DNA from: CAYTWW01 sp043801855
GTDB lineage: Archaea > Nanobdellota > Nanobdellia > Woesearchaeales > GW2011-AR15
Assembly: GCA_043801855.1 (NCBI GenBank)
Contig: JAZDLQ010000033.1
Span: 1 to 10,068, forward strand
Direction of reading: 5' to 3'
DNA length: 10,068 bases
The notes below the pieces were generated by a model. It ran no database searches, was not told the DNA's origin, and was given only the letters and a program-made list of their open reading frames with translations. Shown here in pieces: positions 5,530 through 10,068 of this stretch. The position numbers were made by a program, and so were the translations under genes. How positions within the stretch are numbered: position 1 is the first letter of the stretch; each line of letters opens with the position of its first letter.

Positions 5530-6616
5530 AATTCTAGCAAAAAACAAAGGATTAGTTCAGATTGCGATAAGGACAATAATTTTTGCATCAGTATTATTCG
5601 GGCTGTACTTTTTTGTGTTCTTGTATTTTCGCCATACCCTGTTTTTCTTAAAATACCTAAAAGTCGGTGATGACTTCTATCTTCCTTTCCTAACTGGTTT
5701 ACGAAAAGCTGATTTTATCAATTCTGCGTTATTTACTGCAGTCATATTTTTTATCTGGAACAGAAAGCTATTTCTTAACCTAAAGCCGTATGCACAGAAT
5801 TATAGAGAGAGTGCAATCTTTTTCACGCTCGCAATCTTAACTCAGATTTTTCATTATATATTAAAATATTTCATGCGAATAAACATTGATTTTGCAGTCA
5901 ATAACGCACTCGTTTTAGCCCTTACAAAATACGCTGTCAATATCATATTTGTAATATTACTCGCAATCTCTGCTTATAATTTAAGCTTTGTGAAAGAAAT
6001 GTTTGCTAAGTTAAAGCGGCAGATACCTGCTTTTTTTGCTATCTTAGCAGGTTATTTTTTCCTGATACAATTTTTCCAAAGAATATGGGTTATCCTTGGA
6101 ACGTTTGTAGCGACTGTAGAATATCACTTACTAAAACTTACATTTGGAAGCGCATACCTAAGCACAGTTAATGGCATCTCACTTGGCTATAAATCGTTTG
6201 TCGTAGGGATAAGCGCAGAATGCTCAGGCATTGACTCGCTGCTTTTGTTTCTTTCAATCTATACTGTCCTATTTGTCTTAGATTGGAATATAATGAATAG
6301 AAAAAGAATGTTTTTGCTGCTAATGCCCGGAATAATAGGCACTATTGCATACAACATTTTAAGAGTGTATCTATTAATGCTTGTTGGAATACTTTATTCT
6401 CCAGAATTTGCAATAGACATATTTCATACAAATGCTGGATGGATACTATTCTTAGTCTTTTTTATTGTGTTCTGGCACTTCGCAAGCAGTTGGGTCTATA
6501 TTAAAAAACAAAAAACAGAAGAAAAGCCGGTAAAGCATAAAAAAATAGATGCATCAGAACATAAGAAGCACAAAGAAAACAAGGATAAGCACGCGAAAAA
6601 ACTAAAAAAACTTTAA
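5516..6616 (+). CDS. Archaeosortase (exosortase/archaeosortase family transpeptidase)
   Basis: A 366-residue polytopic membrane protein with about eight to nine helices up to residue 329. It carries the three family signatures in order: AECSGIDS with catalytic C236, YNILRV with R283, and FHTNAGW with H304. Archaeosortases cut substrate proteins at a C-terminal tripartite signal (short motif, hydrophobic helix, basic cluster) on the outer membrane face and attach the new end to a lipid, as ArtA does for the haloarchaeal S-layer glycoprotein. Residues 330-366 form a tail made mostly of Lys, His and Glu, probably cytosolic, which is unusual. The start at 5516 lies within the end of the preceding gene and has no strong ribosome binding site, so translational coupling is likely. 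No protein in the window ends in a recognisable sorting signal, so substrates must be encoded elsewhere or have an unfamiliar form. The subfamily was not assigned. Confidence 0.9.
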   Translation: MKQPEILAKNKGLVQIAIRTIIFASVLFGLYFFVFLYFRHTLFFLKYLKVGDDFYLPFLTGLRKADFINSALFTAVIFFIWNRKLFLNLKPYAQNYRESAIFFTLAILTQIFHYILKYFMRINIDFAVNNALVLALTKYAVNIIFVILLAISAYNLSFVKEMFAKLKRQIPAFFAILAGYFFLIQFFQRIWVILGTFVATVEYHLLKLTFGSAYLSTVNGISLGYKSFVVGISAECSGIDSLLLFLSIYTVLFVLDWNIMNRKRMFLLLMPGIIGTIAYNILRVYLLMLVGILYSPEFAIDIFHTNAGWILFLVFFIVFWHFASSWVYIKKQKTEEKPVKHKKIDASEHKKHKENKDKHAKKLKKL

Positions 6617-6771
6617 AACTTAATGTTTTGTCTGCTTTGTGATTTTACCTTCATGTAAGTCTCATAGCACTGCATGCACCGGGTGCTTATCTTTCCCTGA
6701 TTGTCTAAAACAAGCTTCCTTTGGTCTTTGTCAGACATCATTTTATTGCACTTGTCGCATTTATTGTACAT
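6613..6771 (-). CDS. 52-residue CxxC/CxxC zinc-binding protein
   Basis: The product starts MYNKCDKCNK and continues to TRCMQCYETYMK, giving two CxxC knuckles (C5/C8 and C32/C35) separated by 23 residues, as in a single zinc ribbon or treble-clef finger. The remainder is basic (ends RQNIKF), so it may bind nucleic acid or ribosomes. The ATG at 6771 has a good Shine-Dalgarno sequence, gggtgat, just before it, and a TATA-like box further upstream. Its stop overlaps the end of the convergent archaeosortase gene by four bases. Small proteins of this type are common in archaea and mostly uncharacterised. Confidence 0.8.
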   Translation of the reverse strand: MYNKCDKCNKMMSDKDQRKLVLDNQGKISTRCMQCYETYMKVKSQSRQNIKF

Positions 6772-6774
6772 AGT

Positions 6775-6781
6775 ATCACCC
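6775..6781 (-). promoter_or_regulatory. Ribosome binding site of the 52-residue zinc protein
   Basis: On the minus strand gggtgat stands three bases before the ATG at 6771, with the GGTGAT core complementary to the archaeal 16S rRNA tail. It is strong evidence that this short ORF is translated. Confidence 0.65.
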
Positions 6782-6802
6782 TTGAATAGCAATAATAATT
6801 CA

Positions 6803-6814
6803 TAAATATATAAA
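6803..6814 (-). promoter_or_regulatory. TATA-like box for the 52-residue zinc protein
   Basis: On the minus strand the sequence reads tttatatattta, about 32-43 bases before the start codon. This gives a predicted leader of roughly a dozen bases that includes the ribosome binding site. The gene thus appears to have its own promoter, separate from the upstream cbf5 gene. Confidence 0.5.
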
Positions 6815-6836
6815 AGTTTGGAAAAAAAAGAATATA

Positions 6837-7835
6837 CTAAGCCCTCAGCGGTATCTTTGGATATGTTCCTGGTTCCATTAAAACTTTATCAGGAATAAAT
6901 GCAAGGCCTTTTTCACCCATCATCTGCTTAGTTGCAAGTTTTGCCCTGCCATAGCAAACAAGCTCATCTTTTAAAGACATTACTGCAACAAGCTGGTCAG
7001 GCTCGATTTTTTCCTCAAGCTTTGCAATTCCTGGAACTCCAAGACTAGCGCCGTGGCATAGTGAATCAACAGTAGTGTCCATGACCCATATTTTAGGCAG
7101 GTGGGCAACAGCTGTTTCTATTGGCTGGATTATTTTTCTTATGAATTTTTCATTTCCGTCTTTTTTATAATAATAAAAAGCATCAGACACATCCTGTAAA
7201 ATAAACAGTGTGCTTTCATTAAATGGCCCGACTTTTGATCTTCGAAGCTGTGCCATGTGCGCTCCACAACCAATATGCTGGCCTATATCATGAATCAATT
7301 TTCTTATATAAGTTCCTGCTTCAGTTCCAACCCTGAATAAAACATCCTGGCCGTCAACAAACTCAATGATTTCAAAATAATAAACACTTCTCTCTCTCCA
7401 TTCTCGCTTAACCGCACTTTTTATTGGAGGAAGCTGCCTGATTTTTCCTGTAAAAGCCTCAATTGCATCATTTAAATCATTTCTTGAAACCTCACTATGA
7501 AGATGCATTAGGGCAATGTACTCTTTTCCTGCTTTTAGAAGTGTGTGAACTATTTTTGTGGATTTGCCTAGACCTATAGGTAGGCATCCTGTAACCTGAG
7601 GATCGAGAGTTCCAGAATGGCCTGACTTATCAATTCCAAGTATATTCTGTAAGTATGCAGATACCTGATGGGATGTTGGGCCTGCAGGCTTATCGACATT
7701 GATTATACCAAAGTCAAGAAGTTCGCTAACAGATCTGTCCTCTGGTTTTTTGCCGTATTTTTCACTAGTCTTTGTCTCAACGCGGGTAAGGACCTGCCTT
7801 GATATTTTTTCAAAAGGAAGCTGCGTAATCGCCAT
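6837..7835 (-). CDS. cbf5: Archaeal Cbf5 / TruB-type pseudouridine synthase with PUA domain
   Basis: A 332-residue protein, the usual length for archaeal Cbf5 (dyskerin homolog). It is the catalytic subunit of H/ACA guide RNPs with Nop10, Gar1 and L7Ae. It makes pseudouridine in rRNA, and in archaea can also modify tRNA U55 without a guide. Visible features: the dyskerin-like N-terminal segment, GIINVDKPAGPTSHQVS at 43-59, the catalytic motif GHSGTLDPQVTG with D78, KEYIALMHLH, AGTYIRKLIHDIG, and a C-terminal PUA domain from about 249 to 325 (KIWVMDTTVDSLCHGASL through GLAFIPDKVLMEPGTYP). The ATG at 7835 follows a TATA-like box by about 25 bases, suggesting a leaderless message. Neighbours are small zinc proteins, not its RNP partners. 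All key residues I can check are present. Confidence 0.96.
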   Translation of the reverse strand: MAITQLPFEKISRQVLTRVETKTSEKYGKKPEDRSVSELLDFGIINVDKPAGPTSHQVSAYLQNILGIDKSGHSGTLDPQVTGCLPIGLGKSTKIVHTLLKAGKEYIALMHLHSEVSRNDLNDAIEAFTGKIRQLPPIKSAVKREWRERSVYYFEIIEFVDGQDVLFRVGTEAGTYIRKLIHDIGQHIGCGAHMAQLRRSKVGPFNESTLFILQDVSDAFYYYKKDGNEKFIRKIIQPIETAVAHLPKIWVMDTTVDSLCHGASLGVPGIAKLEEKIEPDQLVAVMSLKDELVCYGRAKLATKQMMGEKGLAFIPDKVLMEPGTYPKIPLRA

Positions 7836-7850
7836 ATCAAAAAAAGAAAT

Positions 7851-7870
7851 AACTCTTATTTAAAAGAGTT
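7851..7870 (-). promoter_or_regulatory. cbf5 promoter: TATA-like box inside an inverted repeat
   Basis: On the minus strand cttttaaataag (7854-7865) is a TATA-like box 19-30 bases before the ATG at 7835. It is flanked by seven-base inverted arms: aactctt at 7851-7857 and aagagtt at 7864-7870. Binding of a regulator to this repeat would block the box. The arms are short and AT-rich, so the repeat may be incidental. Confidence 0.45.
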
Positions 7871-7901
7871 TTTGATTCTATTATAGTTTTTAAAAATTTG
7901 T

Positions 7902-8003
7902 TTAAATCAAAAAATCAAGCTTTTCCTTGCACTTAGGGCATCTAGAATCGCTTATCTTTACATCCTGACCGCACGAAGCGCACACCATATCATATGAAGG
8001 CAT
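7902..8003 (-). CDS. 33-residue zinc-ribbon microprotein
   Basis: The product MPSYDMVCASCGQDVKIS continues DSRCPKCKEKLDFLI. Two CxxC pairs (C8/C11 and C22/C25) are spaced as in a compact zinc ribbon: CxxCG, then ten residues before CPxC. Nothing else is present, so it is one zinc-binding finger, possibly an RNA- or protein-binding adaptor. A Shine-Dalgarno sequence aagaggtt lies seven bases before the ATG at 8003, and a TATA-like box lies upstream. It precedes cbf5 in the same direction with a 66-base gap that contains the cbf5 promoter. Small zinc-ribbon proteins like this are common in archaea and often missed by gene callers. Confidence 0.8.
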   Translation of the reverse strand: MPSYDMVCASCGQDVKISDSRCPKCKEKLDFLI

Positions 8004-8010
8004 TTTTATT

Positions 8011-8018
8011 AACCTCTT
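8011..8018 (-). promoter_or_regulatory. Ribosome binding site of the 33-residue zinc-ribbon protein
   Basis: On the minus strand aagaggtt lies seven bases before the ATG at 8003. It is a good Shine-Dalgarno match at normal spacing and supports translation of a very short gene. Confidence 0.6.
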
Positions 8019-8030
8019 TACATTATAGAA

Positions 8031-8044
8031 TTTATATATTTATA
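8031..8044 (-). promoter_or_regulatory. TATA-like box region for the 33-residue zinc-ribbon gene
   Basis: On the minus strand tataaatatataaa lies about 28-41 bases before the ATG. The rest of the 135-base gap up to 8138 is AT-rich, and I see no further gene, RNA or clear terminator in it. Confidence 0.4.
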
Positions 8045-8138
8045 TGCATTTATTCTTTTTATATTTTATGCATCTCAAAGAGTGTAAATATAGATTTACA
8101 AAGAAAAACTTGAATGAAACGATTTTTAAATTTAGATT

Positions 8139-8198
8139 TTATAATATTTTATACCCTAAAATTTTTCTTAAACTTATCCCATATAAAATCTTATATCC
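8139..8198 (-). repeat. Imperfect 42-base-period repeat at the end of the membrane protein gene
   Basis: On the minus strand ggatataagattttatat (codons 323-328) is echoed 42 bases later by gggtataaaatattataa, where the second copy ends in the TAA stop. It encodes GYKILY and then GYKIL-stop. The similarity suggests a small tandem duplication or low-complexity drift that created the present C-terminus. Confidence 0.4.
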
Positions 8199-9164
8199 CC
8201 AAAAATATTTCTGGTACTTTGCCGCATTATAAATATTATCCGGTGTATCAAATGGACCATTGCATATTCTTTCTGAAGCACATTTTAAATAATCAAGAGG
8301 GTTTACCGGAGTTTTTAGCACATAATCAAATACTTTTTTCCAATCTAGTTGCTGTGCCATAATTAAATTATCTTCAATAAACCTGTCAAATGCTTCTGGA
8401 TGTGGATGTGTTCGTATAAAGTCAACAGTGTCTCTAATATACTTTGGCTCAAAAAAATGAAGATAGATATTAGAAGCAACGTCATTTACGAAAAATTGAA
8501 CAGCTGGAATATTAAAATAACCAGCAGTTCCAGCTACTAGTGCAACAACACCGGCTCCTGCAAGAGCTATTTTTGCAGTATTCCCTGCTTTATTTAACAA
8601 ATCGTGATGACTATCAACAAATTTCTTAATTACTGTAAATTTATCATCCCAGTAGCATTTTAATTTTTCAGAAGATTCATCTATGTTTAGACGTGAAAGG
8701 TAATTTGCATTTGTATAAATATATATACCTAAACTTAGTAAACCCATAGATAACCCCACTCCATAGTTGCTCAAAATTTCCGGTAATGGTATGTCAGCAG
8801 CTGCAGAATAAATCGATTGAGCCAGAGAAACTAATGAGATGAAACCAAAGCCAATGAATTCTGCTGCTATTGCCTTATCCAATAAACTAGGTGTACTTGA
8901 GTGTGTTTTTTTATCGCCTACGCCGGGTTTTCTAAATAATGCTTCTCCTAGAGTCATGGCTGCACTTCCTGCCAACAGTAATCCGGCATAAACATTTTCA
9001 GTTGCCGCAATCAGTGCCGCAGCACCTGTTAGACATGTGCTTGTGAGATACAGTTTTGTCTCTAAATCTTCTTTATTACTGTGCGGAATATACTTCCATA
9101 ACTTAGATACTGTTTCATTAACCCTTGTATGCAAATCCTTCGAAGTGTTTGTTACGTCAGTCAT
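8139..9164 (-). CDS. Unrecognised five-helix membrane protein
   Basis: A 341-residue protein that I do not recognise. Residues 1-35 are polar. Likely membrane helices lie at about 38-54, 58-76, 97-118, 130-152 and 195-217; the first two form a small-residue-rich hairpin (GAAALIAA, GLLLAGSAAM), and the fifth is very Gly/Ala-rich (IALAGAGVVALVAGTAGYF). A polar loop at 153-194 and a mostly helical, acidic, aromatic-rich domain at 218-320 are soluble; the latter contains RTHPHPEAFDRFIEDN. The last 20 residues carry a short GYKIL repeat and may be a recent extension. The ATG at 9164 lies 72 bases downstream of the neighbouring gene on the same strand, with no clear ribosome binding site at normal spacing; ttaaaagg about 22-26 bases upstream could be a weak TATA box. 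No catalytic motif is seen. Confidence 0.75.
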   Translation of the reverse strand: MTDVTNTSKDLHTRVNETVSKLWKYIPHSNKEDLETKLYLTSTCLTGAAALIAATENVYAGLLLAGSAAMTLGEALFRKPGVGDKKTHSSTPSLLDKAIAAEFIGFGFISLVSLAQSIYSAAADIPLPEILSNYGVGLSMGLLSLGIYIYTNANYLSRLNIDESSEKLKCYWDDKFTVIKKFVDSHHDLLNKAGNTAKIALAGAGVVALVAGTAGYFNIPAVQFFVNDVASNIYLHFFEPKYIRDTVDFIRTHPHPEAFDRFIEDNLIMAQQLDWKKVFDYVLKTPVNPLDYLKCASERICNGPFDTPDNIYNAAKYQKYFWGYKILYGISLRKILGYKIL

Positions 9165-9186
9165 TTTTCTTATTAATAATTTCCTT

Positions 9187-9258
9187 TTAAGTCAAGCTTT
9201 CCGCTTTTTGTTCTAATGGGGTAACATCGATAACCTCTACTTTTGGCGTTGGTTGCAT
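9187..9258 (-). other. Out-of-frame coding-like stretch (23 codons) across the end of the upstream gene
   Basis: Starting from an ATG at 9258, the frame reads MQPTPKVEVIDVTPLEQKAE and ends SLT-stop. The first 22 bases overlap the end of the gene that stops at 9237. The residue mix looks more protein-like than the in-frame tail CNQRQK. One base inserted near 9258 (or a -1 ribosomal shift) would join it to the upstream protein as ...IEQRLEA-MQPTPKVEV... It could be a frameshift in the genome or assembly, a programmed shift, or chance. I see no slippery heptamer. Confidence 0.35.
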
Positions 9259-10007
9259 GCCTCAAGCCTTTGTTCTATTTTTGTAATTTGATCTCCGACA
9301 TATACTGTATTAGTATATCCAGACATCTGATATGCGCGCTTTGCGAGCCTCAAGTATTCTAAAGGTCTTTTTTCAGGTTGTGATCTCATATATGACTTAA
9401 GGGCGACGCTTCCTTCTATATATTCAGGTAACTTATCGCAATCAGCATATTCTACTAGAGCATCTCCCATTCCTATGAGGTAAACTCCAATCTGTGGAGA
9501 ATATTCTGCAAATTCTCCTAATTCTCCTGTATTTTTATCAATCACGCTTTTGCCGATTTGTTTTTCGACCAGATTCATATAATTTCTAATTGTCTCATAT
9601 TGGACAAAAGAGTGAGTCATCACTATTTCGAGGCAGCCAGATGTGTAAAGCATCCATTTTTGAGCGCTTGCATCATCTGATTCCAGCATAACTTCCATAG
9701 GATTTAATCCGTTTTCCTGCTTGTAACTATTTGGAAATCTAATCAAGTTTGCAACTACTTTAAGACCAAAGGAATATGGTGTCTGAAATCTCACACTGTT
9801 CGGGCGCACTTTACAGGCTGTTTCCAAATCCATTGAAGCAATATCATTTAGCATGTAATAAATCAGGCTTCCCTTCCCTCCACCACTATTTGCACCTGAA
9901 ATTAATTCATCCATAATTGAGTTATAATCTGATACTCCTCTTACAGACGCGCCTGTTTCAATTAATTGTTTGAATGTTTTTTCAAGTAAGCTTTGTTCAT
10001 TTGTCAT
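9237..10007 (-). CDS. Unrecognised soluble, mostly helical protein
   Basis: A 256-residue protein without membrane segments or signal peptide; I do not recognise its family. The N-terminal 40 residues look helical (TNEQSLLEKTFKQLIETGA). A glycine-rich turn SGANSGGGKGS follows, then regions that look like alternating helices (GLKVVANLIRF, ASAQKWMLYTSGCLEIVMTHS, YETIRNYMNLVEKQIG). The C-terminal third (LEYLRLAKRAYQMSGYTNTV) resembles a single TPR-like hairpin. The ATG at 10007 is preferred because gaaggtga stands five bases before it; the in-frame GTG at 10014-10016 is itself part of that Shine-Dalgarno sequence. The C-terminus may be altered by a frameshift (see the overlapping stretch at 9187-9258). 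It probably forms an operon with the membrane protein downstream, which suggests a soluble partner of that protein; this is inferred from position only. Confidence 0.72.
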   Translation of the reverse strand: MTNEQSLLEKTFKQLIETGASVRGVSDYNSIMDELISGANSGGGKGSLIYYMLNDIASMDLETACKVRPNSVRFQTPYSFGLKVVANLIRFPNSYKQENGLNPMEVMLESDDASAQKWMLYTSGCLEIVMTHSFVQYETIRNYMNLVEKQIGKSVIDKNTGELGEFAEYSPQIGVYLIGMGDALVEYADCDKLPEYIEGSVALKSYMRSQPEKRPLEYLRLAKRAYQMSGYTNTVYVGDQITKIEQRLEACNQRQK

Positions 10008-10012
10008 TTTTT

Positions 10013-10020
10013 TCACCTTC
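10013..10020 (-). promoter_or_regulatory. Ribosome binding site deciding the start of the last gene
   Basis: On the minus strand gaaggtga lies five bases before the ATG at 10007. It contains the alternative in-frame GTG, so that GTG is unlikely to be the real start. Confidence 0.6.
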
Positions 10021-10058
10021 TTATTTAATTATCACTAAACAGTTGTAATTAAAGCTAA

Positions 10059-10068
10059 CTTTATATAT
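10059..10068 (-). promoter_or_regulatory. TATA-like box at the window edge
   Basis: On the minus strand atatataaag begins at the very end of the window, about 52-61 bases before the ATG at 10007. It predicts a transcript starting near 10037 with a leader of about 30 bases that includes the ribosome binding site. Confidence 0.45.

Noticed and set aside
8044..8362. Plus-strand ORFs of 62 and 82 codons
   Set aside because: Most of their length lies antisense to the membrane protein gene, they are low-complexity and Phe/Lys-rich, and they lack ribosome binding sites.
9885..9917. SGANSGGGKGS in the last gene as a Walker A nucleotide-binding loop
   Set aside because: The spacing does not match GxxxxGK[ST], no beta strand precedes it and no Walker B is evident.
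1..10068. CRISPR array, tRNA, rRNA, insertion sequence or attachment site
   Set aside because: No regularly spaced repeats, cloverleaf-like segments, transposase-like product or long terminal repeats were seen on either strand.

Overview
The window looks like a piece of a low-GC archaeal genome, probably a small-genome DPANN lineage of the Woesearchaeota/Pacearchaeota type. The evidence is an archaeal Cbf5 pseudouridine synthase, an exosortase/archaeosortase-family protein, a DPAGT1-like GlcNAc-1-phosphotransferase, two tiny zinc-finger proteins, TATA-like boxes about 25 bases before several starts (apparently leaderless transcripts), and very tight gene packing. The lineage is inferred from gene content, not from a marker-gene comparison.

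Layout. (1) Bases 1-1649 hold two adjacent plus-strand modules of toxin-antitoxin appearance. The first is a Pol-beta-fold nucleotidyltransferase overlapped by a 68-residue partner. The second is a helix-turn-helix plus nucleotidyltransferase fusion overlapped by a 52-residue ORF that may be a shortened HEPN-like partner. The second module has an 18-base perfect palindrome between its TATA box and its start codon, a good candidate for an autoregulatory operator.

(2) Bases 1651-6616 look like a cell-envelope region. A polyprenyl-phosphate GlcNAc-1-phosphate transferase (AglH/Alg7-like) is divergent from a three-gene coupled operon. That operon encodes an 813-residue membrane-anchored surface protein with three apparent concanavalin-like modules and 28 N-glycosylation sequons, a 105-residue three-helix protein resembling the N-terminal membrane part of DUF1616, and an archaeosortase with the Cys-Arg-His triad. 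No C-terminal sorting signal is visible in the window, so the archaeosortase substrate is unknown. The association of these genes is the most interesting part of the window.

(3) Bases 6613-8003, minus strand, hold a 52-residue CxxC/CxxC zinc protein, cbf5, and a 33-residue zinc-ribbon protein. This is ordinary translation and RNA-modification housekeeping.

(4) Bases 8139-10007, minus strand, hold two genes I do not recognise: a five-helix membrane protein and, upstream of it, a soluble mostly helical protein. Between them lies a short out-of-frame coding-like stretch that may mark a frameshift at the end of the upstream gene.
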